Positions 8,767 to 18,974 are shown, counted from the stretch's first letter. The stretch: DNA of 64,000 nt from an uncultured Leptotrichia sp. (GCA_937925095.1 CALEXX010000004.1:42544-106543); one strand, 5' to 3'. Translations and numbers: made by a program. Notes: a model not told the origin generated them from the letters alone.

Positions 8767-9474
8767 TTACAGTTCCAATGTATTATTATCCTTTTTCAAT
8801 AACTCCAATTTTACTTTCTTTGCTCCGAGCTCTTCTCCTGCATAAACTGCTATTTCTTCAAGGGCTTTCACTATTTCCTCATCCCTGTCAGAATTTACAG
8901 CTTCAATAACTAAGAACGCCTTCTTTGTATTTTCTGTTATCATAGTTCTTTTTCCGTCTCTCCAGTTAAAACAACGGCATACAGCTCCCTTATCATCCCT
9001 GTAGCAGACTTCTCCTGCAAGTGTTGGTGAATTTTCTTCATCGCCTAATGCATAAAACTCGTCTCCACCTTCTGTTACTCCTAAAACAAGGTTTCCTTCA
9101 AATGTATCTATATCCTCAGCTCCACAAGGCATACCATATTTTAATGAAATAGAATTATATATGTCAACCAATGGATTAATTGTTCCTACACCATTTCCCT
9201 TTTCAACTCTTTTAAGAAGGGCTTCAATACTTGCACGTACTCCTTTTTTAGTCTTGAATTTCTGATAAGCTTCCCTCCATACAGAAATAACCGGATTTTG
9301 ACTCAGTTGTGCTTCTGTTAAGTGTTTTTTTGCTTCCTCATTTGAAGTTTCCAATAATTTTAGCACTTTTTCTGAAGATTCCTTTGTATTATCTAAATTA
9401 TCTAGAACTAGCACTCCTACACTGGCTTCCGGAAAAATTTCCCAAAATGAATTGTCTACTATGAAATTACTCAT
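8767..9474 (-). CDS. B3/B4 tRNA-editing-domain protein
   Basis: A stand-alone protein with the B3/B4 fold found in the beta subunit of phenylalanyl-tRNA synthetase, where it hydrolyses mischarged tRNA. The recognisable core is PLVDIYNSISLKYGMPCG, then DTFEGNLVLGVTEGG and a segment with CRCFNWRDGKRTM and AFLVIEAVN. Stand-alone members have been proposed as trans-editing factors or as aminoacyl/amino-acid binding proteins; function here is unproven. I placed the start at the ATG at 9474, which has AAGGAG 9 nt upstream; the ATG at 9480 is only 3 nt from it. A promoter-like pair lies just upstream. The gene is followed on the same strand by the sucrose hydrolase. Confidence 0.85.
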   Translation of the reverse strand: MSNFIVDNSFWEIFPEASVGVLVLDNLDNTKESSEKVLKLLETSNEEAKKHLTEAQLSQNPVISVWREAYQKFKTKKGVRASIEALLKRVEKGNGVGTINPLVDIYNSISLKYGMPCGAEDIDTFEGNLVLGVTEGGDEFYALGDEENSPTLAGEVCYRDDKGAVCRCFNWRDGKRTMITENTKKAFLVIEAVNSDRDEEIVKALEEIAVYAGEELGAKKVKLELLKKDNNTLEL

Positions 9475-9527
9475 GCACATCAGCTCCTTCTATACTTTCT
9501 ATTTCCAAGTTAAATATTTATTATTAT

Positions 9528-9556
9528 ATTATACAGTAAATATCTGATTAAGTCCA
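9528..9556 (-). promoter_or_regulatory. Promoter for the B3/B4 protein and scrB
   Basis: On the minus strand a perfect TATAAT (9528-9533) is preceded by 17 nt and a weaker -35 box TGGACT (9551-9556). It lies about 50 nt upstream of the B3/B4 start codon. The downstream fadL terminator sits just beyond it, which separates the two units. Confidence 0.55.
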
Positions 9557-9586
9557 CATACTTTTATACAATAAATTTTACCTATA

Positions 9587-9640
9587 TAATAAAAGAAACT
9601 GCTTTAAACACTTGATTTTAAACAGTTTCTTTTATTTTTA
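9587..9640 (-). terminator. Intrinsic terminator after the FadL-type porin
   Basis: An A-rich/T-rich flanked stem: the arm at 9587-9607 (aataaaagaaactg, one bulged c, then tttaa) pairs with 9616-9635. Both flanks are A/T runs, so it could work on either strand. It lies 26 nt beyond the porin stop codon and before the next promoter. Confidence 0.8.
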
Positions 9641-9665
9641 TATTAATCTGAATTTATTTTCAAAC

Positions 9666-10958
9666 TTAAAATTTATGTGTGTATCCTACTGTAAATACAT
9701 TTATTGATTTATCGTACTTAACTTGTGATTTGTCAAGTGATACTCCTCTCAATGCAGTATTTTCCTTTTCACCGTTGGCAGAATTATATGAAACATGGGC
9801 TATACCAAATTTCCATTCTGAATTTTCTGTAGGCTTATAAGTAAGTCCTGTTGCATATATCTGAGAGTTTACAGCATATTCCACATCTGTAAAAGTATTT
9901 CTTGGTGCTCCTGTATCTGCATAGTTAAATCCTGCATGCCATGTAAATTTGTCATTAATTCTGTAATCTACACCAAAATTAAGTTCATATCCGTCTTTAT
10001 ATTTAAATCTATCCATTTTAGCAGCTTTATTAAAGTAGTGGATATATCCAGCAGAATAAGTAAATCTGTCAACATCTTTTGAAACTCCTAATGAAAGAAC
10101 TCCTGGTAAATCTCTTCTATATTGTGCACCATCTGCATATTCAGGATAGAAGAAAGATATTCCTAACGGTCTTCCTGCTATCGACATTCCTTTCACTTCA
10201 GTTGCCTTAGCTTTAAATTTCATTTTTACCGGAGTATCATATTTTACTGCGATGTTTAATGTATCAGTAGGTTTATAGTCAAATCCTATTGTTCCTCCAA
10301 CACCATTTGCCGTTCTTTCTGAATCAATATAAAGGTCATTTCCACTTAATCCTAACATTCTTCCAACTAATGGATTATAGCTATATCCGGCAGTTCCTTT
10401 AAGTTTTCTTACACCAAGAACATATCTAAGTCCTCCTGATATTGCAAACTGGTCATTAACTTTGTAAGCTCCTCCTAAAATCAGTTGATAATATCTGTTT
10501 TGCCCTTTAAAATTATTTGAAGTCAAAGTTGCACCTAAACGTCCACCTGTAAGCTGATTGAAAGCATCTGCCGCAAGAGCTATTCCTGCTACACCATCTT
10601 TATATTTTAAAGTTGCTCCTCCTGCTACTACACTTGCATTTCCAAATAATGAAAAGTTATCTTTTTTGTATAAAAGATTGAATGAAGGTGCTCCTGCATA
10701 GTTTTTAGATTTATATTTTTTCCCTTTTAAAGTCATCGATTCTTCTATTAAGGAATTTTGCATATTCATATTTAGGTAAGTTCCATCTTCTAGAAATACT
10801 GTTCCAGCTGGGTTATAAAAAACTCCTTCCACAGATATTTTCCCTGTTTGAGATGGATTCTGGAAATAAGATGCTGAGTTATTAGATAAATAATCTATAC
10901 TTGCAGCGCTCATTAATATACTTGTCAGTAATGACATAATTGCAATTTTTAGTTTCAT
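9666..10958 (-). CDS. FadL/OmpP1-family outer-membrane porin
   Basis: A 430-residue outer-membrane beta-barrel of the FadL/TodX type, a channel for long-chain fatty acids or other hydrophobic compounds. A Sec signal peptide is clear (MKLKIAIMSLLTSILMSAAS). The mature N-terminus (IDYLSNNSASYFQNPSQTG) resembles the hatch region with the conserved N-P-A segment (FYNPAGTVFLEDGTYL). Alternating strands end in VGYTHKF with a terminal Phe, the usual barrel-assembly signal. It stands alone, with its own consensus promoter upstream and a terminator downstream. It is one of the strongest signs that the cell has an outer membrane. The cargo cannot be told from sequence; nearby genes give no clue. Confidence 0.9.
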   Translation of the reverse strand: MKLKIAIMSLLTSILMSAASIDYLSNNSASYFQNPSQTGKISVEGVFYNPAGTVFLEDGTYLNMNMQNSLIEESMTLKGKKYKSKNYAGAPSFNLLYKKDNFSLFGNASVVAGGATLKYKDGVAGIALAADAFNQLTGGRLGATLTSNNFKGQNRYYQLILGGAYKVNDQFAISGGLRYVLGVRKLKGTAGYSYNPLVGRMLGLSGNDLYIDSERTANGVGGTIGFDYKPTDTLNIAVKYDTPVKMKFKAKATEVKGMSIAGRPLGISFFYPEYADGAQYRRDLPGVLSLGVSKDVDRFTYSAGYIHYFNKAAKMDRFKYKDGYELNFGVDYRINDKFTWHAGFNYADTGAPRNTFTDVEYAVNSQIYATGLTYKPTENSEWKFGIAHVSYNSANGEKENTALRGVSLDKSQVKYDKSINVFTVGYTHKF

Positions 10959-10993
10959 AACTTCTCCTTATAATTTTCTTTATTCTTTGAATA

Positions 10994-11022
10994 ATTATAA
11001 CTTGTGTTTTTTATTTTGTCAA
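10994..11022 (-). promoter_or_regulatory. Consensus sigma-70 promoter for the FadL-type porin
   Basis: Minus strand: TTGACA (11017-11022), 17-nt spacer, TATAAT (10994-10999), about 36 nt before the start codon. Both hexamers match the consensus exactly. The leader ends in an AAGGAG ribosome site. Confidence 0.85.
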
Positions 11023-11116
11023 ATAGAAATTAGAAAATTATATCTTTTTTTGTTATTTTTATGAAGTAATAATCCGTTAAACCAAAAGCTTTACAAGCTT
11101 ATATGAAAATTTATAA

Positions 11117-11176
11117 AAAAATAGAACCGTACCAAAATTTAAAAGAAAAATCTTTATTTTGAACAGTTCTATTTTA
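11117..11176 (-). terminator. Terminator after the glgP-DUF1858 unit
   Basis: The arm aaaatagaac near 11118-11127 pairs with gttctatttt near 11165-11175 across an A/T-rich loop, with T/A runs on both sides. It lies about 30 nt beyond the DUF1858 stop codon. The long loop makes strength uncertain. Confidence 0.6.
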
Positions 11177-11206
11177 AATTTTTATAATTTAATCTAAATT
11201 CCTAAA

Positions 11207-11416
11207 TTATTCTCCCTGTTTTTCCAATATCATATTTACTTCTTCTATTATAATATCAGGGTTTAATCCATGGGCAGCAATTCCTTCACCTAAAGTTTCA
11301 GCACTTGAAATTATACATCCAACACATCCAAGTCCATATCTCATTAAAACTTGTGCAATTACAGGATATTTTTCTACTGCTTCCATTATATTCATGTCCT
11401 TATTTACGTATTCCAT
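11207..11416 (-). CDS. DUF1858 protein with CxxC motif
   Basis: A 69-residue protein of the DUF1858 family, often called disulfide-oxidoreductase-like. It has the family pattern NMNIMEAVEKYPVIAQVLMRYGLGCVGC, with the invariant CxxC near the middle and a helical C-terminus. Family members are small stand-alone domains or are fused to hybrid-cluster or sulfur-handling proteins; a redox or metal-cluster role is inferred from the CxxC. The start is the ATG at 11416, with a strong AGGAGGT 6 nt upstream. A longer frame runs back into glgP but has no ribosome site and would overlap it. The gene starts 62 nt after the glgP stop and probably shares its transcript. Confidence 0.85.
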   Translation of the reverse strand: MEYVNKDMNIMEAVEKYPVIAQVLMRYGLGCVGCIISSAETLGEGIAAHGLNPDIIIEEVNMILEKQGE

Positions 11417-11478
11417 TTTCGCACCTCCTATGTATTTATATTCAAGTATAACAGATAATATATTTTTAGTCAATAATA

Positions 11479-13941
11479 CTAATCTATATAATCTTCTACT
11501 TCTACAGGATGAACATCCCATATTTCGTTTGCATATTCCATTATAGTTCTGTCAGAACTGAACTTTCCTGCATTAGCGATATTCTTAAGAGCCTTTTTAG
11601 CCCAGTTTCTTCTATCTCTATACGCTTTTCCAAGTTCAATTTGTGTATCCCTGTATGAATCAAAATCTTTCAGAAGGAAATATACATCCGGTCTTGATCC
11701 TTCCACTCCATATAGTAATGAAGCCTGTAATTCCCTAAATATACCTGTGTGATTATCATCATAAGTTCCGTCACCTAACTGGTCAATAACCTTTTTCAGT
11801 CCTTCAACATTGTTGTATTCTTCAAAAGGATTATATGAGTTGCTGTATTGCAGCTCTTCAACTTCATTTGCCTTCAATCCAAATATAAATTCATTTTCGC
11901 TTCCGGCTTCTTCTACGATTTCTACGTTTGCTCCATCTAATGTTCCTATAGTAATCGCACCGTTAAGCATAAACTTCATATTTCCTGTTCCTGAAGCTTC
12001 TTTTCCTGCTGTAGAAATCTGCTCTGAAACATCTGCTGCAGGGAATATTTTTTCTGCAAGTGAAACTCTGTAATTTTCAAGGAATACAACTTTTATTTTA
12101 TCATTAATATCTGTATCATTATTTACTTTTTCAGCTACTGCATTAATTAACTTGATGATTCCTTTCGCCCTTCTATATCCTGCCGCCGCTTTGGCTCCAA
12201 ATATAAACGTTCTAGGCTCTATATCAAGTAATGGATTTTCCTTCAACTTATTATATAAATCCATTATCTGTAAAACATTTAACAGCTGTCTTTTGTACTC
12301 ATGAAGTCTTTTTACCTGAACATCAAAAATTGAATTAGGATTAACTTCAATTCCTGTTGTTTCCTTAATATATTCAGCTAATTTTTTCTTATTGTTAAAC
12401 TTAATTTCAGTAAGTCTGTTAAGGACATCATCATTTTCGATAAACTGTTCCAATTTTTTCAATTCATAAAGGTCTGTAATCCATTTATCTCCAATAAGTT
12501 CAGTTATCATTCCTGCCAGCTCAGGGTTAGCTTTTAACAGCCATCTTCTCTGAGTAATTCCATTTGTCTTATTCAGGAATTTTTCAGGATAAAGGTCATA
12601 CCAGTCCTTCAGTTCTGAATTTTTCAATATTTCAGTATGCAGTGCCGCAACTCCATTTACCTTATGTGAACCTACTATTGCAAGCCATGCCATTCTTATC
12701 TGACCATTTCCGATAATTGACATATATTGGATTTTTTGCCAGTCTCCATTATATCTTGCATTCAACTCATCCATAAATCTTCTGTTGATTTCTTCAACAA
12801 TCTGATAAGTTCTAGGCAGAAGTGGCTGGAACAATGAAATATCCCATTTTTCCAATGCTTCTGACAATATCGTATGGTTAGTATATGCGAATACTTTTTT
12901 ACATATTGACCATGCTTCATCCCATCCTAATTTTTCATAATCAAGGAAAATTCTCATTAATTCAGGTATTGCAACTACAGGGTGAGTATCATTTAACTGA
13001 ATTGCCACCTTTTCATGGAATTTAGAGAAATCATTTCCATATATTGACTTATATCTTCTGACGATATCCTGTAACGAAGCTGATGTAAAGAAATACTGCT
13101 GTTTAAGTCTTAACATTTTTCCATCTTTTTCAGTGTCATTTGGATACAGTACTCTTGAAATATCTTCAGCTTCCACTGCTTTTTCTGAGGCCATCAGGTA
13201 TTTCTGTGAGTTAAACAGGTTCAGGTCAAATCCTTCAGGTGATCTTGCTTCCCACAATCTAAGTGTATTTACCGTGTCATTTCCGTATCCTATTATAGGT
13301 ACATCATAAGCTACTGCAAGAACATTTTCGGTATCTACCCTCTTGAAGTATTCTTTTCCTACTTCATCTCTATGAACTTCTATTTTACCACCAAATTTTA
13401 CTTCAAAAACTCTGTCCATTCTCTTTATTGACCATGGATCTCCATATTTTGTCCAGTTATCAGGATATTCTACCTGAAATCCATTTTCAATTCTCTGTTC
13501 AAACATACCATATTTATATCTTAATCCATAACCATGTCCTGGTAGTTTAAGTGTTGCCATTGAATCCAGAAAACATGCTGCAAGTCTTCCTAATCCACCA
13601 TTACCAAGTCCTGCATCAATTTCCTGATCTTCAACTTTATTAATATCCACTCCCAGTTCACTTAATGTTTCTCTTATTACTTCGTTCATCTGCAAGTTGA
13701 TAAGATTGTTTCCTAAATAACGTCCCATCAAAAATTCTGCTGAAAAATAATATATTTGTTTTGCATGCTTTTTTACATATGTTTTTTTAGTGTTATACCA
13801 TTTTTCGACTACATAGTCTAAAGTTGCTCTTGAAACTGCATAATAAATTTCATATTCATGAGCTTCTTCCATAGTTTTACCATACTGTCTTCTTAATTTT
13901 CTAAGAATACTGTTTTTTAATTCAGCCTTGTCTAATACCAT
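11479..13941 (-). CDS. glgP: Glycogen/maltodextrin phosphorylase
   Basis: A PLP-dependent phosphorylase releasing glucose 1-phosphate from alpha-1,4-glucan. The family landmarks are YYFSAEFLMGRYLGNNLINL near the N-terminus, GNGGLGRLAACFLDSMATL, YGLRYKYGMFEQ, and the PLP-lysine segment EASGTGNMKFMLNGA followed by TIGTLDGANVEI. The length (820 residues) matches bacterial GlgP. I chose the ATG at 13941 because AAGGAAGG lies 6 nt upstream; an in-frame ATG at 13959 contains that ribosome site within its first codons. No other glycogen genes (glgA, glgC, glgB) are in the window, so storage glucan versus imported maltodextrin cannot be decided. Confidence 0.95.
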   Translation of the reverse strand: MVLDKAELKNSILRKLRRQYGKTMEEAHEYEIYYAVSRATLDYVVEKWYNTKKTYVKKHAKQIYYFSAEFLMGRYLGNNLINLQMNEVIRETLSELGVDINKVEDQEIDAGLGNGGLGRLAACFLDSMATLKLPGHGYGLRYKYGMFEQRIENGFQVEYPDNWTKYGDPWSIKRMDRVFEVKFGGKIEVHRDEVGKEYFKRVDTENVLAVAYDVPIIGYGNDTVNTLRLWEARSPEGFDLNLFNSQKYLMASEKAVEAEDISRVLYPNDTEKDGKMLRLKQQYFFTSASLQDIVRRYKSIYGNDFSKFHEKVAIQLNDTHPVVAIPELMRIFLDYEKLGWDEAWSICKKVFAYTNHTILSEALEKWDISLFQPLLPRTYQIVEEINRRFMDELNARYNGDWQKIQYMSIIGNGQIRMAWLAIVGSHKVNGVAALHTEILKNSELKDWYDLYPEKFLNKTNGITQRRWLLKANPELAGMITELIGDKWITDLYELKKLEQFIENDDVLNRLTEIKFNNKKKLAEYIKETTGIEVNPNSIFDVQVKRLHEYKRQLLNVLQIMDLYNKLKENPLLDIEPRTFIFGAKAAAGYRRAKGIIKLINAVAEKVNNDTDINDKIKVVFLENYRVSLAEKIFPAADVSEQISTAGKEASGTGNMKFMLNGAITIGTLDGANVEIVEEAGSENEFIFGLKANEVEELQYSNSYNPFEEYNNVEGLKKVIDQLGDGTYDDNHTGIFRELQASLLYGVEGSRPDVYFLLKDFDSYRDTQIELGKAYRDRRNWAKKALKNIANAGKFSSDRTIMEYANEIWDVHPVEVEDYID

Positions 13942-14172
13942 TTCTGACCTTCCTTTCATTTTAAAACTAATTACTATATTTAAATTGTTTTATTATTTAG
14001 CGTTACTTTAGTTATTATACATGTTTTTTCTTGTTTTTACCAGTTTTTTTATGAATCATATTATATTATTATACCTTTTAGAACTTCTATATATATTATA
14101 GATTAATAATTACAGTTTAAGTTATTTCTTTTCAATTTTGACAATAAAAAACATAATATTACATGAAATTTT

Positions 14173-15720
14173 TTATTCTATCCCTATCAGTTCCTGATAT
14201 AATGTTTTCATAAAGCTGTCAGTCATTCCTGAAATATAGTCAGTAACAAGCAATATTCTCAAATAAAGTTTATATGAATATATTTTTTCTTCCCTTTCAC
14301 TTTTATCTACTATTTGAGATATTTCTTCACTTTCAGAATACATTTTACTGTAATAGCTGTAAATATACCTGTGAGTTTCAGAAAGAATTGAAAGATATTT
14401 TCTGTCTATTCCCTTCATTTCATCTTCATATTCTGTATCCCAATACAAGATTGAACATATAAAGTTATCTAAAAAATAATTTATAATATTATTAGCTGTT
14501 ACCTCCATTTTCACAATTGCCTTTGAATCGAAAACTTCATTATATGCAAGATTTTTCAATGTTTTAAGAAGAACTTCACTTTCTGTATCTGCAAACAAAT
14601 CCCTCTTATACTCTCCATTCATTATGGCAGCATAATTCTGAATAAAGGAACCTACCACCGATCTTATAAATATTCCCTGAATTTTTACTACCCATCTCTG
14701 TACTGCATAAAGTTCAGGATCATCATATTTTCTCTCCTTTGCATGCTGTTTATAATTTATAAGATCCTCATGTAATTTTTTATTATCAGGTATTGCTTCA
14801 CATAATGTCTCTACAAGCTCTTCGAATTTTATAAATTTCTTTTTTACTCCATCTTCAATATCTGCTGTACAGTAAGCTATGTCATCAGCCGCTTCCAGTA
14901 AAAATGTCAAAGGATGACGATACACTTCTCCTGTTTCTTCATTCAAAGTTCCTGTATTTTGGACTATTTTTTCAAACAAATCTTTTTCAGCCAGATTATA
15001 TCCCATTTTTTTTGTTTTTATATCACCACTTTTCTTATCAATATTTAAAGAATCTACCGGATATTTAATAAGAGTATTCAGCAAAGCATAAGTAAGGTTC
15101 ATTCCATTTTCATCAATCAGAAAATGCAGCTTGGCAGCAACCCTTATTGCCTGGGCATTTCCTTCGAAATTCAGTAAATCTCCACACATTTGAGGATTAA
15201 GTATTTCCCTAAGTTTCTTTTCTTCCCCTTTTGAATTTTTCATAGTGATTTTATCTAAATTTCTATGAAACCATGTTCTTATTGTATCTTCACCAAAATG
15301 TCCAAAAGGCGGATTCCCAATGTCATGTAAAAGACCTGAACTTGCAAGAATATCTGATATTGCATTTGCTTCCTCATAGTTAAATTCTTCATCAAGTCTC
15401 TGACGCATTATTTCACTTGCAACTGACTGGGCAAGAGACTTTGCAAATGATGACACTTCTATCGAATGTGTAAGCCTTGTCCGTATAAAATCATTTTTTT
15501 CCAGAGGAAATACCTGTGTTTTATCCTGTAATCTTCTAAAGGAAGGACTACTCAATATACGGTGATAATCCCTTTCAAAGTCACTTCGCAAATCCATTGA
15601 CTGTTTTTTCTTATTCTCATGATTTTTCCCATTTTCAGACGAACTATTTTTCTTATTTGTTCTAGGTCTTTGACTTTCTGTCGACAGAAGCCAGCTCCAG
15701 CTCATTTTAAATTTTCCCAT
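14173..15720 (-). CDS. dgt: dGTP triphosphohydrolase
   Basis: An HD-superfamily enzyme that cleaves dGTP to deoxyguanosine and triphosphate, controlling dNTP pools. The N-terminal signature DYHRILSSPSFRRLQDKTQV is followed by the HD metal site: TRLTHSIEVSSFAKSLA, LLHDIGNPPFGHFGE and later LLEAADDIAYCTADIEDG. The length of 515 residues fits the long E. coli-type Dgt. The first 45 residues are polar and low complexity (TNKKNSSSENGKNHENKKKQ). The start ATG has GAGGA 6 nt upstream. It lies downstream of yggT after a strong hairpin, so it may be a separate unit. Activity on dNTPs other than dGTP is possible in this family. Confidence 0.92.
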   Translation of the reverse strand: MGKFKMSWSWLLSTESQRPRTNKKNSSSENGKNHENKKKQSMDLRSDFERDYHRILSSPSFRRLQDKTQVFPLEKNDFIRTRLTHSIEVSSFAKSLAQSVASEIMRQRLDEEFNYEEANAISDILASSGLLHDIGNPPFGHFGEDTIRTWFHRNLDKITMKNSKGEEKKLREILNPQMCGDLLNFEGNAQAIRVAAKLHFLIDENGMNLTYALLNTLIKYPVDSLNIDKKSGDIKTKKMGYNLAEKDLFEKIVQNTGTLNEETGEVYRHPLTFLLEAADDIAYCTADIEDGVKKKFIKFEELVETLCEAIPDNKKLHEDLINYKQHAKERKYDDPELYAVQRWVVKIQGIFIRSVVGSFIQNYAAIMNGEYKRDLFADTESEVLLKTLKNLAYNEVFDSKAIVKMEVTANNIINYFLDNFICSILYWDTEYEDEMKGIDRKYLSILSETHRYIYSYYSKMYSESEEISQIVDKSEREEKIYSYKLYLRILLVTDYISGMTDSFMKTLYQELIGIE

Positions 15721-15789
15721 AAATTATCCTCTATCCCTTTCATATTCATCTTTCCAATTCATTTTATTTAATAATCCTCAATATATTAT

Positions 15790-15832
15790 TTAAGGAGGCT
15801 CTCAGACATTTAGCCAAAGTTTACCTCCTTAA
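15790..15832 (-). terminator. Hairpin between yggT and dgt
   Basis: A perfect 9-bp inverted repeat ttaaggagg (15790-15798) / cctccttaa (15824-15832) with a 25-nt loop. On the minus strand it lies just after the yggT stop and is followed by a weak T-run, so it may terminate or attenuate the pnp-pgsA-yggT transcript before dgt. The upstream arm contains a ribosome-site-like AAGGAGG, but the nearest ATG is 14 nt away and opens only seven codons. Confidence 0.5.
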
Positions 15833-15837
15833 TTCTA

Positions 15838-16098
15838 TTAAAATATTACAAAAATTATTCTCTTTACTACAGAATTTAATATAAAAAGCCCAATTATAGG
15901 AGATATGTCAAGATTCATATTTCCTATAGGTATTATTATCCTAAACAGTTTCAGATATGGTTCTGTAAACTTTTCAACAGTCTGAAATACCTTTGATTTC
16001 CTGTAAGGATCAACCCATGAACCTAAAACTGATATTAATATTAAAAGCGAATAAAAATCTATTGCACTAATAAGCAAACTTCCTAAACTGTATCCCAT
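15838..16098 (-). CDS. YggT-family membrane protein
   Basis: An 86-residue integral membrane protein with two hydrophobic helices (residues about 5-30 and 62-86) around the family core WVDPYRKSKVFQTVEKFTEPYLKLFRIIIP. YggT proteins are widespread, often near division or lipid genes, and have been linked to osmotic shock resistance and envelope assembly; the molecular role is not established. Compared with the family, the segment after IIPIGNMNLDISPI is typical. It lies 47 nt downstream of pgsA and shares its direction, so it is probably in the pnp-pgsA-yggT operon. Confidence 0.85.
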   Translation of the reverse strand: MGYSLGSLLISAIDFYSLLILISVLGSWVDPYRKSKVFQTVEKFTEPYLKLFRIIIPIGNMNLDISPIIGLFILNSVVKRIIFVIF

Positions 16099-16145
16099 AT
16101 TTTACCTTATTCTTTCTTTAAAATTTTTTTTACATTTATAAAAAT

Positions 16146-16688
16146 TTACATAAATACATCTTTAGAATTTAAGACATACTCTAATCCTGAAATTATTGTT
16201 AAAATTAACGGAATTAATAACAGGATATTATTTGCAGTATAGCTTAACGGAATTAATATAATAATCGTTAAAGCTATCATCTGCGTTGCTGTCTTCCATT
16301 TCCCAAGTGTTTCAGCTGCAATAACAACACCTTCAGCCGCCACTATAGCTCTAAGCCCTGTTATAAGAAGTTCCCTAAAAATAATAATCAGAACAATCCA
16401 TAAGCTTATCTGATTGTACTTAGTAAGAACTACCAATGCTGAAATAATAAGAAGCTTGTCAGCCAAAGGATCTATCAATTTCCCAAGATTAGTAACAAGA
16501 TTATATTTTCTTGCTATCTGACCATCATAATAATCTGTTATTGCCGCTCCCACAAAAATAATACATGCAAGTATTCTCATTGTTATTGATAATGCCGTAT
16601 TGCTAGTTCCCAGAGCTATTTCCAGCAAAAATACAAATGGAATTATCAAAATCATTCTTAAAGTTGCAAGTTTATTTGGCAGATTCAT
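16146..16688 (-). CDS. pgsA: Phosphatidylglycerophosphate synthase
   Basis: A membrane CDP-alcohol phosphatidyltransferase making phosphatidylglycerol phosphate from CDP-diacylglycerol and glycerol 3-phosphate. The catalytic CDP-alcohol motif is complete, starting DYYDGQIAR and ending [10 protein letters not shown], with all conserved Asp and Gly positions. Around it are five or six hydrophobic helices. The N-terminus ([12 protein letters not shown]) is that of PgsA. I prefer the ATG at 16688. A GTG at 16697 is in frame and has a GGAG 3 nt away, so it cannot be ruled out. The gene overlaps the end of pnp by 17 nt, pointing to translational coupling. Confidence 0.93.
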   Translation of the reverse strand: MNLPNKLATLRMILIIPFVFLLEIALGTSNTALSITMRILACIIFVGAAITDYYDGQIARKYNLVTNLGKLIDPLADKLLIISALVVLTKYNQISLWIVLIIIFRELLITGLRAIVAAEGVVIAAETLGKWKTATQMIALTIIILIPLSYTANNILLLIPLILTIISGLEYVLNSKDVFM

Positions 16689-18816
16689 CCTTACCACCTT
16701 CTCCTTTATTTTCTTTAGGAATTAAAGCTTTCATACTTAAATTAAATTTATTTTCATCTTCCAATGTTATTACTTTTACTTTTATAATTTGTCCTTCTTT
16801 CAGCACATCTTCAACTTTTCCTACTCTTTTATCACTTATTTCAGAAATGTGAAGTAATCCCTCCTTACCTGGAAGCACTTCTACAAATGCACCGAATTTC
16901 ATAAGTTTTGTTACTTTTCCTTCATAGATTGCGTTAAGTTCCACTGATTGAGTCTGTCTTTTTACAAGCTCTATAGCTTTTTTCATCATTTCAGGATCTT
17001 TTCCGAATATTGCTACACTTCCATCATCTTCTATATCGATTGAAACTCCTGTTTCTTCAATTATAGCTTTTATAACTTTTCCTGCTGGTCCAATTAATCC
17101 TGCAATTTTAGAAGGATCTATTTTCATCAGTTCAATTTTTGGTGCATTTTCAGCAACTTCAGGTCTTGGTTCACTTATAACTGATTCCATTTTATCTATT
17201 ATGAACATTCTTCCTTCAAGTGCCTGTCTCAATGCTATTTCCATTATTTCCCTTGTGATTCCTTCTATTTTAATATCCATTTGAATAGCAGTTATACCTT
17301 TTCTTGTTCCTGCCACTTTAAAGTCCATATCTCCAAGGTGATCTTCAAGTCCTTGTATATCAGTTAATACAGTAAATGTATCTCCTTCTTTTATAAGTCC
17401 CATAGCAATTCCTGCAACAGTTGATTTTATAGGTACCCCTGCTGCCATAAGTGCCAACGAACCACCACAAATACTCGCCTGAGATGAAGAACCATTTGAT
17501 TCAGTAATTTCTGAAACAAGTCTTACAGTATATGGGAATTCATCCTGTGAAGGCATTACATACTTCAATGCTCTTTCAGCAAGGTTTCCGTGCCCAAGTT
17601 CCCTTCTTCCTGGAGCTCTCATAAATCCTGCTTCTCCTACTGAATATGGAGGGAAATTATAATGCAGGAAGAATTTCTTTCTTGATTCATCTTCCATTCC
17701 ATCTACTATCTGTTCATCTGCTTTACTTCCCAAAGTTGCAACTACCAACGCCTGAGTTTCCCCTCTTGTAAACAGTGCTGAACCATGAGGAACAGGAAGT
17801 GTATCTATCTCCACATCAAGTGGTCTGATTTCTGTTGTCGTTCTTCCGTCAGTTCTATATTTTTTGTAAAGTATTGCATCCCTTACTGTTTTCTTTTCTA
17901 AATCACGGTAATAGTTTTTAAATACTTTTTCTAAATCCTCTGCTATTTCCTTATTTTCTTCTTCAAGTTTTGCAGTATATTTATCAAAAAGTTCTATTTC
18001 AAGATTGTCTATTGCTTCGTATTTTTCCAATTTACCAGGTGTCATTACTGCCGCTTCAAGTTCTGCTGCAAAACCGTCAATAAATTCCTTTACTTCAGCA
18101 TCAGTTTCCTGTTTTTCAAACTCATATTTTACAACTTCAAACTGTGACAGGAATTTATCCTGCTCTGCACAGATTTCCTTTATTCTTTCATGACCGAACA
18201 TTATAGCTTCAAGCATTACATCTTCAGAAACTTCCTTTGCACCTGCTTCAACCATTGTTACTGCATCTTTTGTTCCGGCAACAGATAGTTCAATTTCACT
18301 TGTTTCAAGCTGTTCAGGTGTAGGATTTAAAATGTATTCTCCGTCAATATATCCAACAGTTACTCCTGCTACTGTTCCTGCAAATGGAATATCAGACAAT
18401 CCTAAAGCCATTGAAACTCCTATTGTCGCAAGATTTTCAGGCTGATTAACCTCATCATATGAAATTACTGTTATAACAATATGTACAGCGTTTAAAAATC
18501 CTTCAGGAAATAATGGTCTTATTGGTCTATCTACTAATCTTGAAATTAATATTTCCTCTGTTGAAGGCTTTGATTCCCTTTTTATAAATCCTCCAGGGAA
18601 TTTTCCTGAAGCATAGAATTTTTCAATATAATCTACTGTCAACGGGAAGAAATCCTGACCTTCCCTAACATCCTTACTTCTAGTTGCAGTTACAAGCAGA
18701 ACAGTTCCTCCACATTGGACAATTACTGACCCTCCAGCCTGTCTTGCAATTTTTCCTGTACTTATTTTTACTTGCTGAGTTCCTAAATTGAACCCGTAGT
18801 TTTTTTCATCAAACAT
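16672..18816 (-). CDS. pnp: Polyribonucleotide nucleotidyltransferase (PNPase)
   Basis: A phosphorolytic 3'-5' exoribonuclease of the RNA degradosome. Domains in order are two RNase PH folds (residues ~1-230 and ~320-540, linked by an alpha-helical region), a KH domain (~552-610, with [18 protein letters not shown]) and an S1 domain (~618-690, starting [18 protein letters not shown]). Catalytic-domain landmarks include [19 protein letters not shown] and [15 protein letters not shown]. The total of 714 residues is standard. The usual partner rpsO is absent; instead pgsA and yggT follow. A promoter is visible 130 nt upstream, and the leader is long enough to hold the self-regulatory stem known from other pnp mRNAs, though none is clear here. 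Confidence 0.97.
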   Translation of the reverse strand: MFDEKNYGFNLGTQQVKISTGKIARQAGGSVIVQCGGTVLLVTATRSKDVREGQDFFPLTVDYIEKFYASGKFPGGFIKRESKPSTEEILISRLVDRPIRPLFPEGFLNAVHIVITVISYDEVNQPENLATIGVSMALGLSDIPFAGTVAGVTVGYIDGEYILNPTPEQLETSEIELSVAGTKDAVTMVEAGAKEVSEDVMLEAIMFGHERIKEICAEQDKFLSQFEVVKYEFEKQETDAEVKEFIDGFAAELEAAVMTPGKLEKYEAIDNLEIELFDKYTAKLEEENKEIAEDLEKVFKNYYRDLEKKTVRDAILYKKYRTDGRTTTEIRPLDVEIDTLPVPHGSALFTRGETQALVVATLGSKADEQIVDGMEDESRKKFFLHYNFPPYSVGEAGFMRAPGRRELGHGNLAERALKYVMPSQDEFPYTVRLVSEITESNGSSSQASICGGSLALMAAGVPIKSTVAGIAMGLIKEGDTFTVLTDIQGLEDHLGDMDFKVAGTRKGITAIQMDIKIEGITREIMEIALRQALEGRMFIIDKMESVISEPRPEVAENAPKIELMKIDPSKIAGLIGPAGKVIKAIIEETGVSIDIEDDGSVAIFGKDPEMMKKAIELVKRQTQSVELNAIYEGKVTKLMKFGAFVEVLPGKEGLLHISEISDKRVGKVEDVLKEGQIIKVKVITLEDENKFNLSMKALIPKENKGEGGKDESAK

Positions 18817-18945
18817 TTACTTCCTCCTAAATTTACCTTTTTCAATTTTTCAAAATCAAGAAGGGAGCAAATAATAGTAAAAAACTTTATTTTTCAATAA
18901 AATTCTTTACAATTACTTACTCAAATACCTTCCTGAATTTTAATA

Positions 18946-18974
18946 ATTATATCATTTTTATAATATTTTTACAA
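18946..18974 (-). promoter_or_regulatory. Promoter for the pnp operon
   Basis: Minus strand: -35 TTGTAA (18969-18974), 17-nt spacer, perfect -10 TATAAT (18946-18951). It gives a leader of about 120 nt before the pnp AGGAGG ribosome site. Confidence 0.65.

Noticed and set aside
11417..11521. Upstream extension of the DUF1858 gene into glgP
   Set aside because: The extension is rich in Arg/Cys unlike the family, overlaps glgP by 43 nt and lacks a ribosome site, while the internal ATG has AGGAGGT.
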